DNA of 64,000 nucleotides, taken from contig NZ_BHVX01000005.1 in the NCBI RefSeq assembly GCF_003851545.1, positions 186,001 to 250,000 on the forward strand, written 5' to 3'. The translations under genes and the position numbers were made by a program. The stretch is from Ralstonia sp. SET104. GTDB taxonomy: Bacteria > Pseudomonadota > Gammaproteobacteria > Burkholderiales > Burkholderiaceae. The number at the start of each line of letters is the position of its first letter. Position 1 is the stretch's first letter. A model generated the notes under the pieces. That model did no database searches, had not been told where the DNA came from, and was given only the letters and a program-made list of their open reading frames with translations. This document shows, in pieces, positions 1 to 8,502 of the stretch.

Positions 1-348
1 TCGATGTATCGGCGCCGTGTATTGAAAGGGGTGCCGGCCGGGTACCCTGATGGAGTCCATCTGCATACCCTCATCTATCAGCGCGTCATGCGATGGGCCG
101 TCGGCAGTAAGGATGAGAAGCACAGGCTGCGACGCAATTCGATGACCTCGCCCTACCTCTGGCTGCTCAGTTTGATGGCGGTGTTGCCAGCAACGCTGTT
201 CTGGAATAACGAGTTTGCCTTGTTGGGGTTTGTCGCCGTTTTCATCTTCTTCTATGTTTGGCTCTACTGGCGGATTGTTCGGTTCCAATCCCCGCGTTGG
301 CTGATCGTCAAAAAACACCACCGAGTGAAGAAGCACCATGAACACTAA
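1..348 (+). CDS. WecA/WbpL-like undecaprenyl-phosphate sugar-1-phosphate transferase, C-terminal end (5' cut by window)
   Basis: The frame is open from the first base, so this is the last ~115 residues of a longer protein. A histidine-containing loop (PDGVHLHTLIYQRV, about 30-90 nt in) resembles the conserved cytoplasmic HIHH-type loop of the glycosyltransferase-4/MraY family, which loads a sugar phosphate onto undecaprenyl phosphate to start O-antigen or enterobacterial-type glycan assembly. Two hydrophobic stretches (encoded at about 150-270) fit the last membrane helices, and the tail is basic and His-rich (KKHHRVKKHHEH). It overlaps the following Wzz-like gene by 11 nt, which implies one operon. 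The family call rests on the C-terminus only; an internal ATG at 142 could otherwise suggest a separate small membrane protein. Confidence 0.6.
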   Translation, partial: SMYRRRVLKGVPAGYPDGVHLHTLIYQRVMRWAVGSKDEKHRLRRNSMTSPYLWLLSLMAVLPATLFWNNEFALLGFVAVFIFFYVWLYWRIVRFQSPRWLIVKKHHRVKKHHEH

Positions 349-1228
349 TCGGCACCTTGACGATACGCCCGATGGGGATGCAGTGATGGCGACGATCGTC
401 CAGGTCCTGGCGTTCTTCCGCCGTCATCTGACAAAGCTCGCTTTGACCTGCCTTGTGGGTGGGGCGATCGCGATAGGCGCGGCGCTGATGCTGCCCAAGC
501 AATGGGAGGCCAGCGCGGTGGTGCAGGTCGGCCAGATCGCAACCGACACACCTCAATCGCCCGTGATGCCTGTGGAAACAGTAGGCCGGGCCATGGAGCG
601 GCTGCAACTGCCTCAGTTCAAGGATGTGGTTCTGCAAAAGCTCGGCTTGCCGCTGGGGATCGGTGAGAACGCCAATACGGATCTCATCCGTCGCTCTCTG
701 AAGGCGACGCAACTGAAGAATGCAGACCTTATTGAGTTGACAGTGCGCGGCTTCTCTCAGGCGGATGCCCAGCGGTACGCAAAGGAATTTCTGGACGAGT
801 TGATCAGTGCACACTCGGTCCTTGCCAAGCCGTCAATGGACAAGATGAATGCGAATATGGCTGAAGTGACCCGCATGATTGCCGTGGAAGAGGCCAGAAA
901 GGCTCAGCTCGCGGAGCTGGCGCGTGTTCGTGATCAGGCAAAGCGGGAAACCATGTTCCCCGAGGCTGTATTGTTAGCAAGCATGTCTGCCGAAAACGAC
1001 AAGCAGCTTCAAGCGCTGCGCCAACGGGAAATCAACATCCGAGAACAACTGAATCCTGAACGCACCTTCAACACGCGGCTTTTCGAGTCCATGTTTGTCA
1101 GTCGGCACCACGTATTTCCAAGCGGCCCGATTTTTGCGGCGGCCGGTCTGGTGCTCAGCTTCTTTGTCGCGGTGTGCTGGGGCCTGTGGAGCGATTGCCG
1201 ACGGGGCATTCTCCGCTGCGGTGGGTGA
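338..1228 (+). CDS. Wzz-like polysaccharide chain-length determinant
   Basis: 296 residues with the polysaccharide co-polymerase layout: a cytoplasmic N-terminus, a first membrane helix at about residues 34-52, a long helical periplasmic domain, and a second helix at about 263-283 preceded by a Pro-rich segment (FPSGPIF). Proteins of this type set the modal length of O-antigen or exopolysaccharide chains made by a Wzy polymerase. There is no C-terminal tyrosine kinase, so it is the Wzz type rather than Wzc. The ATG at 338 follows a GAAG-type ribosome site and lies inside the end of the preceding sugar-phosphate transferase gene. The family call is from topology and general sequence character; the exact glycan cannot be told from the window. 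Confidence 0.75.
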   Translation: MNTNRHLDDTPDGDAVMATIVQVLAFFRRHLTKLALTCLVGGAIAIGAALMLPKQWEASAVVQVGQIATDTPQSPVMPVETVGRAMERLQLPQFKDVVLQKLGLPLGIGENANTDLIRRSLKATQLKNADLIELTVRGFSQADAQRYAKEFLDELISAHSVLAKPSMDKMNANMAEVTRMIAVEEARKAQLAELARVRDQAKRETMFPEAVLLASMSAENDKQLQALRQREINIREQLNPERTFNTRLFESMFVSRHHVFPSGPIFAAAGLVLSFFVAVCWGLWSDCRRGILRCGG

Positions 1229-1286
1229 ACGCATCCTCTGTTGGCCCTGCCCCCACATTTTACGAATAACGATTGAAACAGGGTAT

Positions 1287-2678
1287 ATGTCGATGCAAAT
1301 CACCCCCACCATCTTCAAAGCCTACGACATCCGCGGCATCGTCGGGAAAACCGTCGATGCTGAAACCGCCCGCCTGATCGGCAGTGCCTTCGGTTCCGCA
1401 GCACGCGCCAAGGGTGAATCCGCCGTGGTGATCGGCCGCGATGGCCGCCTGTCTGGCCCCGAACTGCTGGCAGCGCTGGCGGACGGCCTGCGTGCGAGCG
1501 GGGTCGATGTGATCGATCTGGGCCTCGTGGCTACGCCTATGGTGTACTTCGGCACGAACATCGAGCTGGCCGGCCGTCGCGCCACGTCGGGCGTGATGGT
1601 CACCGGCAGCCACAACCCGCCGGACTACAACGGCTTCAAGATGGTCCTGGCAGGCCAGGCCATCTACGGTGAGCAGATCCAGGCACTGCGCACGCGCATC
1701 GAGCAGGGCGACTTTACCGAAGGTGCCGGCAGCTACGTGCAGGTGGATATCCGCCAACAGTACATCGACCGAATCGTTTCGGACGTTAAGTTGACCCGCC
1801 CGATGAAGATTGCCGTGGACTGCGGCAACGGCGTGGCGGGTGCCTTTGCGCCAGAGCTGTTCCGCGCGATGGGTTGTGAGGTGACGGAGCTGTTCTGCGA
1901 GGTGGACGGCCACTTCCCGAACCACCATCCGGACCCGGCGCACGTTGAGAACCTGCAAGACCTCGTGCGTACGCTGCAGACCACCGACTGCGAACTCGGT
2001 CTCGCCTTCGACGGCGATGGCGACCGCCTGGGCGTGGTCACCAAGGATGGCCAAGTCATCTTCCCTGACCGCCAGTTGATGTTGTTCGCGCAGGAAGTGC
2101 TGTCGCGCAACCCGGGCGGCGAAATCATCTTTGACGTGAAGTGCACGGGCAAGCTGGCGCCGTTTATTCATGAGCACGGCGGCAAGGCGACGATGTGGAA
2201 GACGGGCCATTCGCTGGTCAAGGCCAAGCTGAAGGAAACCGGTGCGCCGCTGGCTGGCGAGATGAGTGGCCACATCTTCTTCAAGGATCGCTGGTACGGC
2301 TTTGATGATGGCCTTTACACGGGCGCGCGCCTGCTCGAGATCGTTTCGCGTCTGGCGGACCCGAGCGCTACGCTCAACGCGCTGCCGAACTCGCACTGCA
2401 CGCCCGAGTTGCAGCTGAAGTGCGCCGAGGGCGAATCGTTCGAGCTGCTCGACAAGATCAAGGCCAACGCCACGTTTGCGGGCGCGAAGGAAGTCAATCG
2501 CATCGATGGCGTGCGCGTGGAATACGAAGACGGCTTCGGTCTGGCGCGCCCCTCCAACACCACGCCGGTGGTGGTGATGCGTTTTGAGGCCGACAACGAT
2601 GCAGCGATGGCGCGTATCCAGGGCGAATTCCGCCGCGTGATCCTGGCCGAGAAGCCGGACGCGCAACTGCCGTTCTGA
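1287..2678 (+). CDS. manB: Phosphomannomutase/phosphoglucomutase (AlgC/ManB family)
   Basis: 463 residues of the alpha-D-phosphohexomutase superfamily, interconverting mannose- or glucose-6-phosphate and the 1-phosphates that feed nucleotide-sugar synthesis for LPS and exopolysaccharide. The phosphoserine loop TGSHNPP places the catalytic Ser at residue 108, and the metal loop DGDGDR begins at Asp242. Both match the numbering of Pseudomonas AlgC, which supports the ATG at 1287 (MSMQITPTIF); a second in-frame ATG two codons on is possible. The sugar-binding GEMSGH motif is present in the C-terminal half. It sits between the chain-length gene and LPS core genes, consistent with sugar supply for envelope glycans. 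The symbol could equally be algC or cpsG. Confidence 0.9.
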   Translation: MSMQITPTIFKAYDIRGIVGKTVDAETARLIGSAFGSAARAKGESAVVIGRDGRLSGPELLAALADGLRASGVDVIDLGLVATPMVYFGTNIELAGRRATSGVMVTGSHNPPDYNGFKMVLAGQAIYGEQIQALRTRIEQGDFTEGAGSYVQVDIRQQYIDRIVSDVKLTRPMKIAVDCGNGVAGAFAPELFRAMGCEVTELFCEVDGHFPNHHPDPAHVENLQDLVRTLQTTDCELGLAFDGDGDRLGVVTKDGQVIFPDRQLMLFAQEVLSRNPGGEIIFDVKCTGKLAPFIHEHGGKATMWKTGHSLVKAKLKETGAPLAGEMSGHIFFKDRWYGFDDGLYTGARLLEIVSRLADPSATLNALPNSHCTPELQLKCAEGESFELLDKIKANATFAGAKEVNRIDGVRVEYEDGFGLARPSNTTPVVVMRFEADNDAAMARIQGEFRRVILAEKPDAQLPF

Positions 2679-2721
2679 TCGCACGGCCTGCACTCATGAA
2701 GTTGGGGGAAGGGGTGACGGC

Positions 2722-3720
2722 ATGCGTGTGCTGATCGTCAAGGTATCGTCGCTTGGCGATGTGGTGCATTGCACGCCGGTCGTGGCGGACATCCTGCGCG
2801 CCTATCCGGATGCCGAGATCGACTGGGTGGTCGAAGAAGGCTTTGCCGGCATCGTGCGCATCGTGCGCGGTGTGCAGGGCGTGATTCCGTTTGCATTGAG
2901 GCGGTGGCGCAAGTCGCTGGGCTCTGGCAAGACGTGGAGCGAAATGGCGGCGTTCCGTCGCGCTCTGCGCGCCAAGTCTTACGATGCGGTGCTCGACACG
3001 CAGGGCCTCATCAAGACGGCGCTCATTGCGGCGCAGGCCAAATTGACGCCAAACGGTTTCGTTGCCGGCCTCGGTAATCGCACGGAGGGCGCCGGCTATG
3101 AGCCGCTCGCCAAGCTGTTCTATCAGCGCAAGGTTGACATGGAGCCGCGTGTGCACGTGGTCGAGCGTTCGCGCCGCATGGTCGCGGAGGCACTCGGTTA
3201 CGCAACGCCCGATACGATCGATTTCGGTTTGCAGCCGCCGGCAGACTTGCCGTTCAAGCTGCCGCGTCCGTACGTGGCGCTGGTGCATGCGACTTCGCGG
3301 GCCGACAAGGGGTGGCCGCAGGCGGCGTGGGTTGATGTTGCGCGCGAGTTGCTGGCGCGCGACTATGCCATCGCTCTACCTTGGGGCAGCGAGGCCGAGC
3401 GGCGCACGAGCGAATCCATCCGCGAAGCCATCGTCGCTGCGGCGCCAGGCACGGTGGGCCGTGTGGTGATTCCGCCGCGCATGTCGCTGCCGGATGTGAC
3501 GGCGTTTCTCGACCAGGCGACGGCGGTGGTGGGGGTGGATACCGGTCTTGTGCACATTGCCGCAGCGCTGTGCAAGCCGACCGTGGCGCTCTATAACTTC
3601 ACCACGTCGTGGCGCACGGGCGGTTACTGGACGCCTAACGTGCACGACCTCGGCAGCGCCGAGGCTCATCCCACCAGCGCGCAGGCGCTCGATGCGCTGC
3701 GTGCGCTGGGTGTCCTCTGA
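2722..3720 (+). CDS. waaC: Lipopolysaccharide heptosyltransferase I
   Basis: 332 residues, GT9 family, usual length. WaaC adds the first L-glycero-D-manno-heptose from ADP-heptose to Kdo of the LPS inner core at the cytoplasmic face of the inner membrane. The N-terminus has the typical start MRVLIVKVSSLGDVVH, in which the Asp of SLGD is conserved and catalytic in the family. The C-terminal nucleotide-sugar region carries the VGVDTGLVHIAAAL motif. The ATG at 2722 has a G-rich ribosome site upstream (GGGGAAGGGG). Its stop overlaps the waaA start by one base (TGATG), so the two LPS core genes are translationally coupled. Confidence 0.93.
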   Translation: MRVLIVKVSSLGDVVHCTPVVADILRAYPDAEIDWVVEEGFAGIVRIVRGVQGVIPFALRRWRKSLGSGKTWSEMAAFRRALRAKSYDAVLDTQGLIKTALIAAQAKLTPNGFVAGLGNRTEGAGYEPLAKLFYQRKVDMEPRVHVVERSRRMVAEALGYATPDTIDFGLQPPADLPFKLPRPYVALVHATSRADKGWPQAAWVDVARELLARDYAIALPWGSEAERRTSESIREAIVAAAPGTVGRVVIPPRMSLPDVTAFLDQATAVVGVDTGLVHIAAALCKPTVALYNFTTSWRTGGYWTPNVHDLGSAEAHPTSAQALDALRALGVL

Positions 3721-5036
3721 TGCTGCGTATTCTGTATCGCTGGTTGTGGCGCATCGCGCTGCCGTTCGCATTGCTGCGCCTTTGGTGGCGTGGCCGCAAG
3801 GAACCCGGTTATCGCCAGCACGTCGGCGAGCGGCTTGGCTTCTACCGCCCACGCCCGAATCCAGATCGTCCGTTGCTGTGGGTGCATGCCGTGTCAGTGG
3901 GGGAGACGCGCGCAGCGCAGCCACTCATTGATGCGCTGCTTGCGCGCTTTCCGCACCACGCTGTGCTGCTCACGCATATGACGCCGACGGGCCGCCGCAC
4001 GGGTGCCGAATTCGCGGCGCAGCGTAACGGCCGTGTCATCCAGGCGTATTTGCCGTACGACTTGCCCAGTGCCGTCGATCGGTTTCTGCGGCATTTTCAG
4101 CCGCGCCTGGGCTTGCTGATGGAAACCGAGATCTGGCCGGTGCTGATCGAACGTGCCTACGCGGCTGGTGTGCCGATGGTGCTTGTCAACGGGCGCCTGT
4201 CTGCGCGCAGCCACCGGCGTACCGCACGCTTGGGCGATGCCGCGCGCCAGACGTACGCTCAACTCGCCGCCGTGCTCGCCCAGACGCCCGACGATGCCGA
4301 CCGCTACCGCTCGCTCGGTGTGCCGCGCGTGCGCGTGACAGGCAACCTGAAGTTCGACATCACGCCGCATGTGGACCAGATCATGGCCGGCCGCGTGCTT
4401 CACGATGCATTGCGCGGGCGATCGGCATGGGTGGCCGCGAGCACGCGTGAGGGCGAAGAGGCATTGTTGCTCGACGCATGGCAGGCACATCGCGCGCAGC
4501 ACGTCGGGCGTCGGCATGCGTTGCTGATTCTCGTGCCGCGCCATCCGCAGCGTTTTGATGAAGCGGCCCAAGCCGCCGAGCGTGCCGGCTTGCGTGTCGT
4601 GCGTCGCAGTGCGTTGTCTCTGTCTGCGGCGGGGGTGGCGAACGCAGCTGATCTTGCTGATGCGGACGTCCTGCTCGGGGACTCGATGGGCGAGATGGCG
4701 CTGTACTACGCGGCTGCCGAAGTGGCGTTTATCGGCGGCAGCCTGCTTCCGCTGGGTGGGCAGAACCTGATCGAGGCCTGCGCGGTTGGCACGCCGGTGG
4801 TCATCGGCCCGCACACATTCAACTTTGCACAGGCGACGCGTGATGCAGTGGCTGCAGGGGCTTGCAAACAGGTGGAAGGCGCCGCTGCGGTAATGCGTGT
4901 GATTGACGCGTGGCTCTCCGACGCCGATGCGCGCGAGGCTGCATCGCGCGCTGCGCTGGCCTTTGCCTCCACGCATGGCGGCGCAACAGCGCGCACGGTG
5001 GAGGCGGTGGCGTCTCTGGTGTTGCCGACGCTGTAA
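3720..5036 (+). CDS. waaA: 3-deoxy-D-manno-octulosonic acid transferase
   Basis: 438 residues, GT30 family, also called KdtA. The enzyme transfers Kdo from CMP-Kdo to the lipid A precursor, an essential step before heptose addition by the WaaC encoded just upstream. Visible marks are an N-terminal hydrophobic anchor (residues about 5-22), the VHAVSVGE motif near residue 60 and METEIWP with the conserved Glu near residue 135. In the C-terminal half, FIGGSLLPLGGQNLIEAC is the typical nucleotide-sugar binding stretch. The one-base overlap with waaC fixes the start. Number of Kdo units added cannot be read from sequence. Confidence 0.94.
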   Translation: MLRILYRWLWRIALPFALLRLWWRGRKEPGYRQHVGERLGFYRPRPNPDRPLLWVHAVSVGETRAAQPLIDALLARFPHHAVLLTHMTPTGRRTGAEFAAQRNGRVIQAYLPYDLPSAVDRFLRHFQPRLGLLMETEIWPVLIERAYAAGVPMVLVNGRLSARSHRRTARLGDAARQTYAQLAAVLAQTPDDADRYRSLGVPRVRVTGNLKFDITPHVDQIMAGRVLHDALRGRSAWVAASTREGEEALLLDAWQAHRAQHVGRRHALLILVPRHPQRFDEAAQAAERAGLRVVRRSALSLSAAGVANAADLADADVLLGDSMGEMALYYAAAEVAFIGGSLLPLGGQNLIEACAVGTPVVIGPHTFNFAQATRDAVAAGACKQVEGAAAVMRVIDAWLSDADAREAASRAALAFASTHGGATARTVEAVASLVLPTL

Positions 5037-5137
5037 CGCAGTGCGCGTCCGGCACGAAAAGTGCGAACTCATGGCGAGCCAGGCAGACTAACGGCTCTTC
5101 ATGTAGTTTGCATTCCATCACCGTTCACGACTCGTTT

Positions 5138-5818
5138 ATGTCCCAACCGAATCGTCCGAAGCCGAGCCTGTTGCAGACGCCACGCCGCGTGGTGCTGACA
5201 GCCGCAGCGCTGGCCGCAGTAACGGCCGCCACCATTATCGGTGCCGGCTGCATGACGCCGAGGCCTTCGTCCGTGCCCGCTACGGCAGCTCCCGCAACCG
5301 CGTCGGCGCCTGCTGCCGAAACCAAACAGACACCCGCCAACGCGGCCCCCAACCCTGGCCAGGCGACGCTTACCCAAGCGCAAGGCGAAGGCCGTTCGCG
5401 CTTCGTGCTGGTGCGCTGGCAAGAGTCGGGCGCCGCACCCAGGGAATTGCCTTCCGCTGAGGGGGGCGATGCTGATCCGGCCACGCAACCGATCTCGATC
5501 GAGTTCAGCGCAGGCCTGGAAGCCGCCAATGGCGTGGCGTCGGGTTACTCGGGTTGCAATCGTTTCTCGGGGCCGTACGAGAAGCTTGCCTCGGGCATGC
5601 GCTTCGGCAATCTGGTATCGACACGCATCGCGTGCGACCCGGCGCGCATGGAGCTGGAGACCGCGTTCCTGGAGGCGCTCAAGTCGCCGCTGGCGACGGT
5701 GGGCATGCAGCCCTCGGCCGATGGCAAACAGGGCCGTCAGGTCATCTGGAAGACCACCAGCGGCGCGCTGCTGCAGTTTGCCGAGCGCCCCCTGCCGCCG
5801 CGCGGCCAGACACACTGA
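5138..5818 (+). CDS. META-domain envelope protein, likely lipoprotein
   Basis: 226 residues. The start at 5138 (MSQPNRPK) gives a basic N-terminus, a hydrophobic segment of about residues 18-37 and a Cys at position 38 in GAGC, so it may be a lipoprotein although the lipobox is weak. An Ala/Pro/Thr-rich linker follows. The C-terminal half has the META/HslJ pattern, with SGCNRF followed by about 25 residues and then RIACDPARMELETAF; the two cysteines are typical of the family. HslJ-type proteins are tied to heat and drug stress in the envelope, but no reaction is known. It lies 101 bp after waaA. Its stop directly abuts the stop of the convergent tolC gene. Confidence 0.75.
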   Translation: MSQPNRPKPSLLQTPRRVVLTAAALAAVTAATIIGAGCMTPRPSSVPATAAPATASAPAAETKQTPANAAPNPGQATLTQAQGEGRSRFVLVRWQESGAAPRELPSAEGGDADPATQPISIEFSAGLEAANGVASGYSGCNRFSGPYEKLASGMRFGNLVSTRIACDPARMELETAFLEALKSPLATVGMQPSADGKQGRQVIWKTTSGALLQFAERPLPPRGQTH

Positions 5819-7285
5819 TCAGCGTTTGGCCGATTTGCCAGCGGGTTTCGTCGATGCGGGTTTGGCGCTTGCTGGCGGCAACGCGGTGATATCGCTTGAA
5901 CCGCTGGCCGTGAGCAGCGTGTTCACCTGGATCACGTCTGTTTCACTCAGCGAGCCGGCGGCAGACTTCAGCCGCAGCCCGTTGACGATGGTGTCGTAAC
6001 GCGCGCGTGCCAGATCGCGCCGTGCCTGAAAGAGCTGCGCCTGCGCATTGAGCACATCGGTGCCGATGCGCACCCCCACGCCATACGCGAGCTGGTTCGA
6101 ATCGTACGCCGTGCGCGCCGACAGCTCGGCCGCTTCCAGCGCCTTGACCTGCGCCAGTCCCGCAATCACGCCGATGTACGCTTGCCGCGCGCCCTGCTCG
6201 GCAGAACGGCGGGCGTATTCGAGATCGTTCGCAGCCTTGGTTTCCAGCGCAATGTTCTCGCGCACGCGCGACTGGATCGCGCCGCCCGCGAAGATCGGAA
6301 TCGACACCTGCACGCCGATCTGCGAGCTGTCAAAGCGTGCGCCCCCCGGCAGCGACGGCAGGTATTGGTTGCCGCTGGCATTCGTGTGGCCGGTTTGCGC
6401 CACCAGATCGACCGAGGGCAGGTGGCCTGCGGTCGCTTTCTTCACATCACGTTCGGCGCTTTGCAGGTTGTATTGCGCCAGTGCCACTTGCAGATTGCTG
6501 CTGCGTGCCTGGTCCACCCAGGGTTCTGCCGAAGCCGGCTCAGGCTGCGGAATCGTCACACCAGTGCGCACACCGGCCAGTGTGGCAACGGGCTGGCCGA
6601 TGATCTGCTGGAGCGCCGATTGCTTGATCTCAAAGTCGCTGCGCGCGGCGATGACGCTGGCGTCGATTGCATCGCGGCGCGCTTGGGCGTCGTTGGCGTC
6701 AGTGATGTTGGCGTTGCCGACATCAAAGTTGCGGCGCGCCTGCTCGTACTGCTGCTGGATCGCATCGCGCTGCGCGGTGGCCAGCTGCAGCGTGTCCTGC
6801 GCGTTGAGCACGTCGAAGTAGGCCTGCGCGGTGCGTGTGATGAGGTCGAGTTGTGCTTGCGCGAGCGAGGCCTCGGCAGCTTGCGAGGCAATCTCGCCCT
6901 GTTTGTAGGTTTCCCAGCGATCCCAGCGCAAGAGCGGCTGCGACAGTGAAAGCGTCCAGCCCGTCGACGAGAAGGTCTTGTTGAATTTGGCCGGCGCGGT
7001 TTGATCGAAGATGATGCGCGTCGAACTCCAGGCACCACCAATCTGCGGCAGCAAACCAGCGCGGCCCTGCGTGAGCTTTTCGCGCTGCGCGAGCGACTGC
7101 GCACGGGCCGATGCGAATTGCGGATCGTTGGCCAGCGCGGCGCGGTAGGCAGAAAGAAGGTCGGTCGCAGCCGGCACGTTCGGTTGGGACTGCGCCCACG
7201 CGAACATTGGCATCATCGACCAGCACAGCACAACAAGCGAACCGCGCGCGGCCATCCGCGTGCGGCTACTGCGAGCAACATTCAT
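5819..7285 (-). CDS. tolC: TolC-family outer membrane efflux protein
   Basis: 488 residues. A signal peptide ends near ...PMFAWAQS. The mature part starts with LLSAYRAALANDPQFASARAQ, the usual TolC opening, and has two repeats of the outer membrane efflux protein domain: long Ala/Gln-rich helices with the paired motifs FDVGNANITDANDAQARRDA and YGVGVRIGTDVLNAQAQLFQAR. It should form the trimeric outer membrane tunnel for type I secretion or tripartite drug efflux. The C-terminus has a Pro/Lys-rich tail. It is the last gene of a minus-strand group after the isoaspartyl methyltransferase and rhodanese genes, an order often seen in betaproteobacteria. No inner-membrane pump is encoded nearby. Confidence 0.92.
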   Translation of the reverse strand: MNVARSSRTRMAARGSLVVLCWSMMPMFAWAQSQPNVPAATDLLSAYRAALANDPQFASARAQSLAQREKLTQGRAGLLPQIGGAWSSTRIIFDQTAPAKFNKTFSSTGWTLSLSQPLLRWDRWETYKQGEIASQAAEASLAQAQLDLITRTAQAYFDVLNAQDTLQLATAQRDAIQQQYEQARRNFDVGNANITDANDAQARRDAIDASVIAARSDFEIKQSALQQIIGQPVATLAGVRTGVTIPQPEPASAEPWVDQARSSNLQVALAQYNLQSAERDVKKATAGHLPSVDLVAQTGHTNASGNQYLPSLPGGARFDSSQIGVQVSIPIFAGGAIQSRVRENIALETKAANDLEYARRSAEQGARQAYIGVIAGLAQVKALEAAELSARTAYDSNQLAYGVGVRIGTDVLNAQAQLFQARRDLARARYDTIVNGLRLKSAAGSLSETDVIQVNTLLTASGSSDITALPPASAKPASTKPAGKSAKR

Positions 7286-7399
7286 AAAGCCCCCGAGCGA
7301 GGAAAACGTTCGGAAGGCAGCGCGGGCGCGTCAGAGCCCGTTCACAGTCCGTGGATCGTGAGCGGGTTTAGGTTGTTCGCCCGGCGGCGGCTTCCTCAA

Positions 7400-7732
7400 T
7401 CAGTACGTCGCCATCTGCGGGTCCACCTGGTTGGCCCAGGCGTGGACGCCGCCTTGCAGGTTGTAGATACGCGCGGCATCAAAGCCGCCTTGCGTGATCA
7501 GATACTGCGCAACCTGCGCGCTGCGTCCGCCGTGGTGGCAGATGCAGACGATGTCTTGGTCAGCATTCAGCTCGCTGGCACGCGCCGGGATTTGATCCAT
7601 CGGGATGTGCGTGATGCCAGGAATGGCACAGATTTCCACCTCCTCCGTCCAGCGCACGTCGAGCAGGACGGGCTTTGCGCGCGATGCGTCGGCGAGCCAT
7701 TGGGCGAGGGTGGTGGGAGCGAGCTGTTGCAT
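7400..7732 (-). CDS. Single-domain rhodanese-like sulfurtransferase
   Basis: 110 residues, a single rhodanese domain of the GlpE/PspE size class. The active-site loop is CHHGGRS with the nucleophile at Cys65; LLDVRW near residue 24 and GGVHAWANQVDP near the end are the usual flanking motifs. It probably moves sulfane sulfur or acts in cyanide or sulfide handling in the cytoplasm, since no signal peptide is seen; the physiological acceptor is unknown. It lies 24 nt downstream of the isoaspartyl methyltransferase gene and 114 nt upstream of tolC, so the three are likely co-transcribed. Confidence 0.9.
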   Translation of the reverse strand: MQQLAPTTLAQWLADASRAKPVLLDVRWTEEVEICAIPGITHIPMDQIPARASELNADQDIVCICHHGGRSAQVAQYLITQGGFDAARIYNLQGGVHAWANQVDPQMATY

Positions 7733-7756
7733 GATGATTGGGGGAGCCGAGGTGGA

Positions 7757-8407
7757 TCAGAAGCGGAACGGAGACGGCGCGGGAACACCCACCAGCGGCG
7801 TCACGTAGGTCTCGAACAGGTTGCGCGTCTGATATTCGGTGTTGGAGATGCGCGTGATGAGTTGCGCTTCCATGACCGGAGCGCTGCCCACGAAGATCGA
7901 CAGGCGACCGCCCACCTTGAGCTGCTTGAGCAGCGCTTCCGGCACTGCCGGCACCGAGCCCGACACGCAGATCACGTCGTACAGGCCATCGCCCCAGCCT
8001 TGGGCGCCGCTGGCCTCAACCACATCGACGTTGGTCACGCCGTTGCGCGAGAGGTTGTCGCGGGCGAAGGCGACCAGTTCAGGCACGATGTCCAGCGTGG
8101 TGACCTGGCGGCCGCGATGCGCCAGCAGGGCAGCCATGTAGCCCGAGCCCGCGCCGATTTCCAGCACGTCTTCGTGCTTGCGCACAGCCAGCTCCTGCAG
8201 CACGCGCGCTTCCACGCGCGGGGCCAGCATGTTCTGGCCGCAGGGCAGCGGAATCTCCATGTCGACGAAAGCCAGCGCGCGGTAGGCCGCAGGCACGTAA
8301 TGCTCGCGCTTGACGACCGTCAGCAGGTCGAGCACGTCGGTATCGAGCACGTCCCAAGGACGGATTTGCTGCTCGATCATGTTGAACCGGGATTTTTCGA
8401 TGTCCAT
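7757..8407 (-). CDS. pcm: Protein-L-isoaspartate O-methyltransferase
   Basis: 216 residues with a Rossmann-type SAM methyltransferase fold. Motif I is VLEIGAGSGYMAALLA, and the FVDMEIPLPCGQNMLAP stretch matches the substrate loop of PCMT enzymes, which methylate isoaspartyl residues to start protein repair. I choose the ATG at 8407 (MDIEKSRFNMIEQQIRPW) because a GGAAGG ribosome site lies seven bases ahead; an ATG two codons upstream would sit only one base from it. The loop is Cys-Gly-Gln-Asn where canonical PCMT often has Ser-Gln-Pro, so this is the divergent subgroup found next to tolC, and its true substrate is less certain. Confidence 0.83.
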   Translation of the reverse strand: MDIEKSRFNMIEQQIRPWDVLDTDVLDLLTVVKREHYVPAAYRALAFVDMEIPLPCGQNMLAPRVEARVLQELAVRKHEDVLEIGAGSGYMAALLAHRGRQVTTLDIVPELVAFARDNLSRNGVTNVDVVEASGAQGWGDGLYDVICVSGSVPAVPEALLKQLKVGGRLSIFVGSAPVMEAQLITRISNTEYQTRNLFETYVTPLVGVPAPSPFRF

Positions 8408-8502
8408 GGGCATGCCTTCCACGCGGAGCGAGTGATGCGAATGAGGGTTTGACGACAAACCCGGCATTTTAGCAAGTCCGGAGGACATTCCGGCAGACAT
8501 TG

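Noticed and set aside
4910-5137. Long N-terminal extension of the META-domain gene reading back into waaA
   Set aside because: It overlaps the waaA coding end. The ATG at 5138 gives a normal membrane-targeting N-terminus.
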